Shown here: positions 37,697-49,400 of the stretch, piece by piece
Position numbering within the stretch: the stretch's first letter is position 1
Layout of the letters: every line of letters begins with the position of its first letter
Assembly (NCBI RefSeq): GCF_001632365.1
Contig: NW_024468549.1
Span: forward strand, 300,086-364,085
Direction of reading: 5' to 3'
DNA length: 64,000 nucleotides
From: Laetiporus sulphureus 93-53
Lineage: Eukaryota > Basidiomycota > Agaricomycetes > Polyporales > Laetiporaceae
Notes under the pieces: generated by a model
Told to the model about the DNA's origin: nothing
Database searches by the model: none
Seen by the model: the letters and a program-made list of their open reading frames with translations, nothing else
Translations under genes and position numbers: made by a program

Positions 37697-38696
37697 ATGC
37701 CATCTTACCTGATCACCGGTGCCGGAAGAGGACTCGGCTTGGTTCTGGTCCGACAACTGGTGAGCAGCCCTGTCTTTTGATCCAGGGTAGGAGGAACGAA
37801 TATTCATCGTATGCTTGTGCAGCTCAAGAAGCCGGACACCTTCGTCATCGCAACCGCGCGCAAGCCCGAGGCGTCGCAAGGGCTGCAGAGCCTCGCTAAA
37901 GAGTACTCCAAAGACCGTCTCGTGCTGTTCCGATTGGACGTGCTCGATTTCGCCAGCTACGACGCCCTCGCGGCCAAAGTTGCGCCTCTCCTGCCCAACG
38001 GCCTGGACTACCTGATCAACAACGCCGGAGTCTCCTACCAAGACTACATCCCCTTCGATAAAATGTTCGTACACTAACCCGCTTGCACTTTCCACCGGGA
38101 AGCGCGCTTAGACCCCATCATATGATAATCAGCGATCTGAAACTGTATGAGGAAGAGCTCCGCGTCAACGCCATCGCGCCGATCCACGTCACCCGCACCT
38201 TCCTGCCTCTGATCCGCAAGGGCAAGGCGAAGAAGATCGTCTTCTTCACCTCCATCCTCGGATCCATCACGTTGGCTACGAACTGGTCCGACCTGCAGCC
38301 CGTGTACAGCGTGTCAAAGGCAGCCCTGAACACGTGAGTCGATTCGTTCCGGTCCGTGGGTCGTCTGTTCGTATCGTGCTGATGCGTTGGTTAGCACGGT
38401 TCGCTTGTGGGCTGTGCCACTCGCCAGCGAAGGCATCGCCACCGTCCTCTTGCACCCGGGTACGTCTCCCTTTGTCACTAGAGATCGCACACGATCGCAA
38501 ATTGACGGGATACACAGGCTGGGCCGGCACCGATATGGGCAACAAGAACGACGCGTACTTCGCAGAACGCAAGATCCCTGCTGTCAAGATTACGCCTGAT
38601 GAGGCCATCGAGAAGACTCTCAAGGTCATCGATGACGCCCCGCTTACGGGCGACATCAAGTACTACAACAACGACGGTACCGAATTCCCTTGGTGA
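37697..38696 (+). CDS. Short-chain dehydrogenase/reductase, SDR1
   Basis: NAD(P)-dependent oxidoreductase with a Rossmann fold. Exons 37697-37759, 37823-38064, 38133-38333, 38395-38459 and 38518-38696 give 249 residues. Cofactor motif TGAGRGLG is at residues 8-15, structural motif LINNAGVS, catalytic Ser in TSILGS, and Tyr/Lys in YSVSKAALN. The C-terminus has PGWAGTDMGNK and ends FPW. All catalytic residues are present. The five-exon structure is the same as in the two SDR genes on the opposite strand, so all three derive from one ancestor. The substrate is unknown. Confidence 0.88.
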
Positions 38697-38937
38697 TGAC
38701 GGGAGCTCCCGGCGAAGTTACTAGAATGAATCCCAGGATGCTGTAATTTTTTCGGTCGACGGATCAAGTGTACGTGTGTAAGCCTATCGATGTGCTGTGC
38801 CGATGCGCAAGTGACGATGTTTCACCTCTTTTGAGCAAGACGTTGTAAGTATCCATCAAGTAGAGCATCGGTACCCAAGCAGCTGACTCTTCAGTCCTGC
38901 GATCCCGGACAACACCGACCAAACTACACGCTTCACT

Positions 38938-40017
38938 TCACCAAGGCAGTTCTCTCCCATCATAGGCACTGAACCTGACCGCACTCTCCAAACGCGCAGC
39001 TTGAAAGACCTTCACGCACCCATGCGCAGACTCGCGCGGTGTGATCTTATTGAGATATATACCATGCTCGCTCAGGTAGGCGTCCGCGTCGCTGTTGCCC
39101 AGATCCGTCTCGACGAACCCTAGCGGCGCACATCACCAGTGAAGTGAACGTCAACGTGCGCGTTGGCCGGTGGGAGAAGAAGTCGTGGACGTACCGGGGT
39201 GGAGCAGGACGGTGGTGATGCCTTCCTCGCTGAGCGGGACAGCCCACTTGCGAGCCAGCCTGAGCATGCGTACGAGCGCGATAAGCGAACAGCAGCCGTA
39301 CCTCCCACGTAGATCGACAGACAGACAGATACACACGCACATGTTCAGAGCAGCTTTGGTGACTGAATAGGTGGGACCCATGCCGGGCCACTTTGGTGCA
39401 ATTTCGAGCGACCCGAGGTCGGACGCGATGTGCACGATCTTCTTGATCTTCGCCTTTCGTATCAAGGGCAGGAACTTGCGCACAAGCTGTAGCGGACCGC
39501 GTAGGTTGACTTTGAACTCCTCGTCAAACAGCTTCAGGTCGCTAATCGGATAGCGTAGGGCAGGGCAGGATAGATTGAAGCTGCTCAGCGACGCTCCACA
39601 TGGCTTTTCGCAACGGGCTTGGACTCACACGTCTTCGAACGGCACGTAAGCCGTGAAAGCCGTCGCCGCGTTGCTTATGAGGTAGTCAAGGCCCTCAGGG
39701 AGGAGCGCAATCGCCTCTTCGACCGCCCTATCGATGCTGACTTCGTCGGTCACGTCCAGCTGGATGCGAGACAGACGAGTCGGAGGGTACTGCTCCGCAA
39801 GCTCTCTCAGACCATCCGACGCGTTCGGACGACGAGCCGTGGCGATCACGAAATTGTCGGCAGAGCCGGCCAGCTTCGAAGGTGGTACATGATTCGGTGA
39901 GGGAGGTCGACGTTTAGTACCGATTGGAACTTGGAGGAGGAGGGCGACGCTTACCAGCTCTTGGGCGATGGCCAGGCCTATGCCCCTGCTAGTGCCTGTG
40001 ATCAAGTATGAAGGCAT
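38938..40017 (-). CDS. Short-chain dehydrogenase/reductase, SDR2
   Basis: Paralogue of SDR1 and SDR3. Exons 40017-39955, 39873-39629, 39541-39341, 39259-39195 and 39119-38938 give 251 residues. The cofactor motif is TGTSRGIG, the catalytic Tyr/Lys lies in YSVTKAALN and the Ser in ASDLGS. The usual NNAG motif is ISNAA here, a change shared with SDR3 that may alter activity. The end reads FVETDLGNSDADAYLSEHG and finishes ELPW. It is convergent with SDR1, and its 5' flank resembles that of SDR3. Confidence 0.87.
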
Positions 40018-40393
40018 GTTGCTGGGTCTGCAGCAAGGCGACTTGGGAAGACGGACGCGATAAATACCGGCACAGGAGGCGATAACAGGGCCATTCTCCA
40101 GAATTGGACGAAGGAATGGAAGGTGGCATGGTCATAATGCCTGCGATGGTCATTCCGGAAGAATAGAGAGAGATACACGTAACAATCAGCACAGAATGAA
40201 CCCAATCACGGCTTCTGGAACTCAATAAATACCATAACGTTACTGCACTCCGTAAGCAGACGTCGCTATCCACCACGATGGACGTGAACTTTGAGTATAT
40301 TAGAAAAGCGCCCTGCAGCTGGGAGGTTGTACTGATGCAGTAATAGACATCTGAGATCGAAATGCACGATTATCGTTCAATGAAGCGGCCCAT

Positions 40394-40710
40394 TTACGAG
40401 CCATGCTGAACAAGGCCAAGAGCATCAGTGAGCGTACGAATCAGCGTATTAAGCAGATAGCAGGCCACACACGTATCTGAAATTGCTTTGCCGATTGTAT
40501 AAGCAGAAATGTATGTCGAGAACTTGACAACGAGCTCGAAAGATCCCATGTCTGACGTGTCTGAAGGAAGCGGTGTTAACCTGTACGCGTGCGAACTTGT
40601 CGATGTACTGTTCCAAGGTGAGTTTAGCGCCATCAGTGCGATGATACCTTCGGTGTACAGACTCTGAATGAATCGTCGGCGAGTGAGTGTGAAGCCGGGT
40701 TCCATTCACA
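40394..40710 (-). pseudogene. SDR gene relic 1
   Basis: The minus strand encodes SDMGSFELVVKFSTYISAYT followed by IGKAISDTCV, aligned with the segment of SDR2 around SDLGSLEIAPKW and YSVTKAALNMCV. The catalytic Tyr/Lys spacing survives, but the flanking domains are missing. It lies upstream of SDR2. Confidence 0.6.
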
Positions 40711-40879
40711 GACTGGTCGTAACCGACATTTCTCCTTCACTTCTCTCGAGCAAGACATTGCATCTATTCACCAAGAAGGAGGGCATCGATACCCAAGCAG
40801 CCGACTCTTCAACCCTGCGATCCGTGACAACATCAACAAAGCTAAATTACATGCCTCATTGGGATTCAGACAAGATGCT

Positions 40880-41888
40880 TCACCAAGGAACCTCCCTCCC
40901 ATCGTAAGCACTGAACCTGACCGCACTCTCCAGACGTGCCGCTTGAAACACCTTCACGCAGCCATACGCAGACTCGCGCGGCGTGATCTTCTTGACATAT
41001 ATGCCATGCTCGCTCAGATAGGTATCCGCCAAGCTACCACTCATACCCGACGCGACGAACCCTAGAGAGGCACATCGCCAGTGAAGTGAACGTCAATCAA
41101 CGTGCGCGTCGGCTAGTGGGCGAAAAATTTCCTAGACGCACCGGGGTGGATCAGTACGGTGGTGATGCCTTCCTCGCTGAGCGGGACGGCCCACTTGCGA
41201 GCCAGCCTGAGCGTGCGCACGAAGCGCTATAAGTGAGCGGCAGTCGTACCTACCGCATAGATATATATATATAGACGCACATGTTCAGAGCTGCCTTGGT
41301 GAGCGAGTAAGTGGGACCCATGCCGGGCCACTTTGGTGCAATTTCGAGCGACCCAAGGTCAGACGTGATGTGTACGATCTTCCTGATCTTCGCCTTGCGG
41401 ATCAAGGGGAGGAACTTGCGCACGACCTGTAGCGGAGCGCGCACGTTCACCTTGAACTCCTCATCAAATAGCTTCAGATCGCTAAAACGCTGCTCAGCGA
41501 CGCTCCGCAAGGGTTTTCGGGACGGACTCACAGGTCTTCGAACGGTATGTGAGCCGTGACATCCGTCGCCGCGTTGCTTATGAGGTAGTCCAAGCCCTCA
41601 GGGAGGAGCGCAGTCGCCTCCTCGACGGCCCTATCGAGGCTGACTTCGTCGGTCACGTCAAGCTGCACGCGAGCGAGACGAGTGGGAGGGTACTGCCCTG
41701 CAAGCTCTCTTAGACCTTCTGATGCCTCTGGGCGACGAGCCGTGGCGACCACGAAATTGTCGGCAGAGTCGGCCAGCTGCGAGGATGGTCGTCTCAACTG
41801 GGATTGGGCGGCATGCGATGCTTACCAGCTCCTGTGCGAGGGCCAAACCTATGCCTCTGCTGGCGCCTGTGATCAGGTATGAAGGCAT
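40880..41888 (-). CDS. Short-chain dehydrogenase/reductase, SDR3
   Basis: Close tandem paralogue of SDR2 with identical exon lengths in all five exons (41888-41826, 41776-41532, 41481-41281, 41206-41142, 41061-40880), 251 residues. Motifs are TGASRGIG, ISNAA in place of NNAG, TSDLGS and YSLTKAALN. The segment that follows the proline-glycine near the C-terminus reads FVASGMSGSLADTY, so the conserved Thr-Asp seen in SDR1 and SDR2 is lost. The frame is intact, so expression is possible, but the substrate or cofactor pocket has probably changed. Confidence 0.85.
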
Positions 41889-42779
41889 GTTGCTGGATTT
41901 GCCGTAAGGCAACTTGGGAAGACAAATACAAGATATTCCCGCTACATCCGCGTCATTATACAGGTTCTTATCGTCCTGAAGCTCACAAGGCTCTCCGCCT
42001 AAAGTCGCGGTCTCTCCATTAATGTCTCGTCTCTCAAGTGATCGCTGGGACATGCTCGTCCGCGTCATGTCTCGTGATCTCCTCCCTTATGTTTTCCGTG
42101 CGCTCATCTGTCTAGAAAGGTTTCTTGAATCGTGTGATCGTGCTCAACCGCTGGGCTCTGCCGGCACCGGCCCTATCACCTTATACTGGAACTGGAGGTG
42201 ATAACAGAGCGCGCGATTCTGAGGCCTCAATTCGACGAAGTAATGGTCATAATGGTCATAATGCGTGCGATGATCATTCCGGAAGAATAGAGAGATATAC
42301 ATGCAACCATCAGCTCTACCCACCGCTTCGAAATTTGGAGAAAATACCATGGCATCACTCCATCCGTAAGCAGACGTCACTGTCCACCGCGATGGAATTG
42401 ACTTTTAGTTATGGGTTGTCGTATTGAAGCGCCCTAGGAAGCGGATCATGTTATCACACCGGAACTTTTATATCAGCTAGCTTGCAACGACACATCGTCG
42501 ACAGTTGGCAGAACCGGTTCACCACGGGAGTTCCATCCCGTCGTACACATAGTGCTTGATAGAGGTCTAGAGACGAGCCACACAGTATTCAGGCCTCGAT
42601 ACACTCGATCGCGGGTTCGCAATGTATGTGCCTGCTGACCGGGATGTTATATTGATATAGGTAACGTTACACAAACATCTGCCGATAATCCTGGAGAAAT
42701 GAGGTCGATCAGTGCTTAGTCAAGATTTGGACGAACCGGGATGTACAATCATGGTTCAGTGAAGCGGCTCATTTACGAG

Positions 42780-43140
42780 CCATGCTGAACAAAAACGTCA
42801 GTGAGCGCATCAAGCAGGTAGCAGGCCCACAAACGTATCTAGAACTGCTTTACCGAGTGTATACGCAGAAAGGTATGTTGAGAACTTGGCAACGAGCTCG
42901 AAAGATCCACATCTGACGTGATGCGTATGATATTCTTCACTTCGCCTTCCGGATCAAGAAAAGGAATTTGCGGACAACCCGCAATATAGCACGCAGATTG
43001 ATCGTAAGACCTCCTACGAACCATTAAAGAGAGGACGTCAGTAGCAGAGCACGTCTGGATCAGAGTGAATGGCAGGTCTTTAAACGGGACAAATGTCTGG
43101 AACGAAACGCCAGCATTCAACTTATCAGGCAAATCAAACT
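42780..43140 (-). pseudogene. SDR gene relic 2
   Basis: Minus-strand fragments in shifted frames match SDR2/SDR3: NLRAILRVVRKFLFLIRKAK, then KNIIRITSDVDLSSS and IHSVKQF. A frameshift breaks the first two. The 3' part and its flank are clearly the same sequence as relic 1 (compare 42750-42925 with 40375-40560). It lies upstream of SDR3. Confidence 0.65.
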
Positions 43141-43415
43141 AGTATAACGTACGCAGAATCGACGCTGCGTCATCGTTTAGAACAAAGGACGCCAGTGAAG
43201 CTAACTATCTTACATGCCAACGTGATTTGAGCTTCAACCGATCTTCGCGGTTTTCGCATTACTCTTTCCGAGTGGCCAAAGACCGCTGGATCCCATGCTT
43301 GGCCACGTTCCTATGTTCCCAATGGACACTCTGCGCATACGGAACCACCAATCCATTTGCGGTTTCTCACGCGTCCACAAGCACAGGCGACGTATGTGAC
43401 GGGCTGAAAGAGCTT

Positions 43416-45980
43416 TTAGCAGGCATCGAGGAGATGAGATGGACAATACCTGATATGAGTATTTTGCACTCTTCTACCTGCCTCCTCTTCTGCCATCCGC
43501 TGAAGCACCTCTTTCATCATCGGCCGCTTCTCGGGTTCTGGGTCTTGCAACAGTTCGCAGATGACGAGCAACGTGTCGCGAAGCGGTGACGGTTCACATT
43601 CCATGCACAGCTCGTACACGACTTGCCCGACCGACCACAAGTCGGCCCGGATTGGACTGTATCTGGTACTGTCGACTTCTGGAGCGCTGTATTCCGGCGT
43701 TCCCCTATACCCCTCCAGCATATCTCTTGGCCCCTTGACACGGACAGACAACCCGAAATCGATTATCGTTAGGCGGCCGTATCCCAACGGAATCCGGATG
43801 TTGTCTGGTTTGATGTCCATGTGGGCGACACCATGATCGTGCATGAATTCCACGGCTTCAAACAGCTGTCTTGCTACCGGCCACAGGTATGTATCAAGGT
43901 CATCCATATCGCAGAGCGCACCACCGGCCGCTGGCGTCATGATCATTGTGCCCTTGGCAACTGGCCAAACGCGGATGGGCCGCACAGTATGGTTGGCCTG
44001 TGAGTCTATGCCTGCAAGATATTGCATAATTTTGACCTCCGTTCCGCCGCTCTTAACGAACTTCAAGCACGCCGATGGTAGTGCGTTATCAGAGCTGACG
44101 ACGAAAGCGATGTGTGGGTTCTGCAAAGCATCGTCAGCGCAGGCAATCGATTTGAGTCAAACGTGGACGCACGTCAAAATCGAAAAATGCGATTTGGTAT
44201 TTCATACTGTGAAGTACGGTCAAAACGTCGTCGTCGTCGAAAACGTTTCGATCGTTTATATCTTGAATGTCTTCTAGCTGTCCATCGTTGGATGCTGCGG
44301 AGCGTTTCCGGCCTCGGCCGATATGCAAAGATGAAGTGATCGCCTCAGCAACATATTCGCGGACTGCTTGCAGAGAATCCCTCTTAGAGAAATCGAGGGC
44401 GTCCTCAACGGATTCGATTTCTGACACAAGGTTGTACATCTCGTGCAAGAATGTTATTGCATCATTGTTCATCCTGAGATCGAAGGATTTCGATGAGATG
44501 TGAACCTGAATACGAATAAATGTCACTTCAAAGATTGATGGCGACGTTATCGTTAATCGTCTCTCACCTGTCCACAGTGATCCGGACCCGTTTGCATGAC
44601 TACGTATCGTTCCGCGACGAGTTCCGCTGTGAGGTAGATGGCAACTACGAAGAATCGTGTCTGGGAGTCAGCTTTGAGAAGGTGAACGCCTGCGCGTGCA
44701 AAGGCGGTCGCTTGCAGCAGCATACGATAGCGGTCGCCTTCGTGGGATGCTACCTCCGCGATTACCAACGGGAAGTCGAGCTTGCTGGAAACGATGCTGA
44801 AGTCACTTTTTAGAGTATACTTGTACTTCCTAGAGGAGGGGTCGGCCCCGACGGTAACAAGCAAGGACAATCTTGAAGGCAACTCTCTAGAAAGAGTAAG
44901 ACGGGAAGTTCTACTATCAGGTTCAGAATTTTACTGGAATTTCTCACCACCTTCCCTTTTATAAAAGAAAGGCGGATATAAGAAGTATCTTTTGAAGACG
45001 CTGGCTTTGAAGGACGATGAGCGGCGAGCGGCAATGCTTGCCATGACTGGAATGAAACAGTGAACGACATTGCACAGTTCCAAAAGCTCTTGATTATCCT
45101 TGACTATTGGATTTGAACTGGTCAGCGTATAGGGTGCCTGTGCCTCATTTGCATAACTGAGGGCAGCAATCCTGACTGCACATTAGAAGTCGTCATGACT
45201 GTCGTTCTATTGGAAATGAGATATGGTCATTAAGATACACTTCCAGCGACGGAGAAAATCATACCGCAGTATAGGTTCGCGCTTGACATAACTTCTGCGC
45301 CAATTGTAAAATCTCATGTGACGCATCCTCATTGCTCACGAATGAAGCACCATTTCGCTCAACGTCCTCGCGCGTCCAACGTCCTCGCACTTTCACTTTG
45401 ACCTGCAGACACTGGTACAGCTCTGCCGCCAGTGGGTCTCTATTTAATTCGACGGGTACAGGCGCTGAAAATGGCAGAGAAGGGGAGCAATATAGGAATT
45501 GCTTGCACAGATCACTAAATTTCGCATACTCATCATTGGCAGCGCGCAAAGTTTGCCCTGCGAAGGTTTACGAGTTTGCAGGCTGTTATATTAAAAGTGG
45601 AAACACTACTCACGAACTACATCCGGCACGTCGTCGGGCACGTCAAGGCGGGTGTTGAGAAGCTCCTTGTGTGCCTCCGTCCACGCATCAGCTCCATAGA
45701 GGGCAAAATGCGCCGCCATTTGCCAGGTGATTACAGTACCTTCGAGGAGAAATGTGTTATGCCCCAGTTCCTTTAGCAGCCTAAATGTTTCCTTTAATGA
45801 TGGGATGGTTTCCTCATCGACAAAGCGCGCCGCAGCTAAGGCAGCCTCAAAACCCGGCTTGAAGCGTTTGGACGACGAAGACGACAGTATCTCATCGCTG
45901 GGTCGTTTAGAAGCCTGCTGAGGACCTTGCAGGACACCGTGTTCTGGTGCGGTTCTGGGAGGTGTCGGGTTCAGTGACAT
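43416..45980 (-). CDS. Mushroom-type (FunK1-like) protein kinase; exon joins partly unresolved
   Basis: Probable Ser/Thr protein kinase with a long N-terminal region. The start MSLNPTPPRTAPEHG (45980) leads into a helical domain. An exon near 44840-44600 has the block LVIAEVASHEGDRYRMLLQA, which recurs in expanded agaricomycete kinases. The kinase domain (about 44120-43450) has ACLKFVKSGGTEVKIMQYLA (Lys and Glu), the catalytic loop HMDIKPDN, IDFGLSV (DFG) and YSAPEV, then WSVGQVVYEL. The N-lobe lacks a clear glycine-rich loop. At least four introns separate these parts and the C-terminal exon end was not fixed. FunK1 placement is from general resemblance. Confidence 0.65.
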
Positions 45981-46893
45981 GGTGGCTGTAGAGAGACAGT
46001 GAGATCGGAGACAGCCGATCTGAGATTAAACTCAAAAGTAGCGCCGTTGAGCGAATACGTGACGCCGCATTGGTGGCCATCGTCTTTGCTACCTCGTTCG
46101 ACAGACATGCAACAGCACAAGTGGTCCTCCATGCTGTCCGTTCGTTGAGCATCGATTCCGACGTGACCGACAGGAATGACGTTTGAGTGAGCAAGGTCAA
46201 GTTCAATGCAACTCTCGTCTGGGTGGCTTCTTCTCTGGATGATCACTAGTGAAGACTTACACTCGCGCTCGTAAGATTCATCTCGGGTTCGGTATGCAAG
46301 GTTGTGGACAACGCCGCCCATTATCACGGTACCATGCTCACGTCGACTACGTCGGATATGCTCTGGGACGTATTGCATTCAGAGGAGATATGTTTCACCT
46401 CAGATCCGATTCCCGAACAATGTACGTTCATTCTACTTGCGCACAAGAAGGACACAATAGAAACGAAGGACGTAGCGTTCGTCCGCTCGGCAGTGCGGAG
46501 CCTGTAAAACTTCACCCGCTCGGTATGTAGATAACGACAAGTTCATGCACGCGTTCTGCATTCGGGCTAGAGTATGGCATCGGCGACCGGGTATCTTTGA
46601 GTCAATAGAAATGCGTTTCCATATGCCGTTCATCTGTGCAAGATCTTAGTATATCGTGTCACCGGCTGATGCAGTACGTACGATAAAGCGTCTGGTTTCC
46701 ATAAAGTGCGAGTGAGATGACCTGGACAAAAAGAGCGTGTCGGATGAGGACAGATGGGACACCAGCCTCTTCTGGCCGAGAGCAGCATCACTGCGAGTAC
46801 GAAGCTTTACCAAGTCTTCGTATCAGAAGACATGCGGCCAAACGGCATGCATTCACCTTTTTCAAACTTCGCCGAGTTGTTCATATATCATCA

Positions 46894-47105
46894 ATGAAGG
46901 AATCAGGACCTGATGAAATCCCATTGGAGAAACGACTTCACGAGTGAGTTACAGAATACTTCATCACAGCTGCCACGAGTATCCTCCCTAGCGAAGAGAC
47001 GACTGCTAGTCTTACAGGCAAAGAACCGGAACAATGTCGGGAATAGTGTCAGCGGAAGAACAGATAACATTTGGAGGTCGCAAACCATTCGGCTTCTCGA
47101 AGTGA
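46894..47105 (+). CDS. Possible small two-exon gene or 3' end of one
   Basis: An open frame reading MKESGPDEIPLEKRLHE is followed by a good donor (GTGAGT at 46944) and, after an acceptor near 47017 (CTTACAG), an exon reading QRTGTMSGIVSAEEQITFGG and ending KPFGFSK at a stop near 47105. The splice joins the frames cleanly. Upstream the same frame is open to about 46720, so the gene may begin earlier. Another protein-like frame lies at 46304-46507. The function is unknown. Confidence 0.35.
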
Positions 47106-47186
47106 ACTCTTTTACATCGAGAAATGCTTGTTCGCACCCTGGGCTGAGAAGCCGAAAAGAAAGGGGGCCGGGCTAGAAGACGATTT

Positions 47187-49400
47187 TCAAACGCTGAGCC
47201 CCTCGCTCATTTGGGCGATCAGAGAGCGAACTTTGTCGGTCCTTGGTTTGATGGTGCATTGAAAATCAACAGGATGGCTGTCGGAGCATCAATGCCCATC
47301 AAGGCGATGATGTACTCGGTTACACGATACCTTGTGAATCCGGACGTGAAGGCTCGCCGAGGAACGACATCCAGTCCTTTATTGTCTTGAACCTTGATGA
47401 TATCGAATGCCGCTACGATGTTTGCAATGGCAAGCCATACGCTTCTGTCCGCGATGTATCGGCCAGGACAAATGCTGAGCCATATTCTATCAGTTACTAC
47501 TGCTATTTCTTTTGCATCACTTGCCTTAGCAATGGGAGACTTACCGGCGTCCAAAGCCAAATACGAACTTCCACGGATTGACGACACCGTCCTCCTCGAA
47601 ACGTTCAGGGCGGAAGGTATCCGGCTCAGGATACATTGTCGGATCCCGCGAGATTGCCCTGAGTCATAAGGCAATGCTTCGCTAGTACAATTGTCGACGT
47701 CCACTTACCAGATGTTTGGAATGATCGTGGACCCTGCCATGATATCGTATCCACGATAACTGTCCCTGGAGATCGACTTGTGCGGTAGACCTATGTGGAT
47801 TAAGCTTGCATATCGGCAGCACCAAATGAAGCCGCTCACCTAAAGGAACGACAGTGTGCCAACTGACAACGAAGTCCGTTCAGCAAGCAGAGTCCGTGAG
47901 GATGTAAACTTACGCACCGGTACGTTTCCTTGATCAGGCATTCTATATAGGGAAGCGAGGGACGGTCATCGAATTCTGGAAGACGCTCTTTCCCAACAAT
48001 TCGGTCAATTTCTGCCTGGGCCTTTTTGTATACGGCGGGGTTCAGAACCATCGCGAGCAGAAACACTTCCAGCGATGCAGCCGTCTAGATAGAAGCATTG
48101 AGTTTTGTGGGGAACACAACAACAACGGAAACAACTACCGTATCAACAGCAGCTGTCAAGGAACAGCTCAGAACCTGCGATGTATGAGGCTTCAGGGGGA
48201 TACCAACCTCCATATAGAACACCGGTGACCCCTTTGATGTCTTCGTCGTCCTGTTTCGTGAGCGGCCTCTCACTGGATACTTCCTGGAGGAGATTTGATG
48301 CGAAGGATGGTGAGGCAGTCCCAGAAGCCTGAGGTGATTGGTCAGATCAACTTTTAGCTTTCCCACCACATCAGAATGATTACCATCGCTTGTTTAACCA
48401 TTGCGAACGGAGCATCTAGCATCTCGCTCACCAGTTTGCTAGCATTGATGGCTCGCCGCTTCATAGAGCCTCCTGGAAGCCGAGAGGGCCAGTATTTCAC
48501 TGTCGGCACGATCATTCTGACGAACGTTCTCCAAACATCAAACATAATCACTCACAGGCAGGTAAGAGATCAAGTAATGTCCCTCCAGGACTCCCATGAG
48601 TCGTCACTTCTATCAATGCCCTCTCCGCCATGCGGACGTATTCGTCATCATCACTTTTGACGGTGTGCCCGTACGCTATTTCTACAATGGTGGCGGCGGC
48701 GAACCTCGGGCTCAAAGTCAGTAGTCTGCCATCCCGGTGAAGCACGGAACATGCGGTACCTTCTGAACTGAGCGGAATAACGCTCCGGGGCGGCCAACAA
48801 CCCTGCTAGTAGGACGAATACCTCCCTTTGCTGCACAGGCCGATAACGAAACAGCGCTGCCTTATCTTGAAATGCATTCTGCATCCACTTTCGATGCCTC
48901 CGAAAGTGCGTATCCGTAGACATAAGTGTGAAGATGGCTTTCCAGCCCATCCTGTTGTATTTATCAGCACGCCGAATAGCACCCCTTTTCACTGAGCTGA
49001 CAGCTCGCCCATGTAGACGAAACGCGGCCTGTCAGAGTAATTTGCACTCCTCCTTTCCATCAGATCCTGCGCTGCCTCCAGAGAATTTATCACCAAGGCA
49101 GGGGTGCGGAAGAACCATGCGTAGACGAGGTCACCTTGGGCATGACGCGAGATCAGTACTGGTTGTATGTGCGTTCACGATTTTAACACATCTACCGTAT
49201 TGTGCACCCCACTGGGCGAACGTTTTCTCCTGAAAGTCGTGGGGTAACCGGAGGATGTTCCCAAGCAGAGGTAAGGGACGCGGACCAGGAGGCAACTTAA
49301 CGTGACGAGTGGCGTAGAACATACGACTGCATAGCAGCTGCAGCGAGAAAATAAGGATGATGGTCGCGATAGATGCAGCAGATGAGAAATCGACTGGCAT
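47187..49400 (-). CDS. Cytochrome P450 monooxygenase
   Basis: Heme-thiolate oxidase with a membrane anchor, typical of large agaricomycete CYP families. Start ATG 49400 ([15 protein letters not shown]) gives a hydrophobic anchor, then the proline hinge [14 protein letters not shown]. More than ten short introns must be removed. The I-helix (AAVDTTAAS) is assembled across two of them, followed by KETYRW (ExxR), PDTFRPERF and the heme loop FGFGRRICPGRY, again split by an intron. A final exon ends ...[12 protein letters not shown] at 47187. All signature residues are present and I found no frameshift. The substrate cannot be predicted. Confidence 0.82.

Larger units (their letters stand above)
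38820..43140. repeat. Tandem segmental duplication carrying SDR2 and SDR3
   Basis: Unit 1 (about 38820-40710) and unit 2 (about 40720-43140) each contain a shared 3' flank, an SDR gene, a shared promoter segment (TGGTCATAATG and CATTCCGGAAGAATAGAGAG, near 40125 and 42245) and an SDR relic. Order and orientation are the same in both. Confidence 0.75.

Noticed and set aside
45907..46378. 135-codon minus-strand ORF upstream of the kinase start
   Set aside because: It overlaps the kinase start in a different frame, with no family resemblance. It could be leader sequence.
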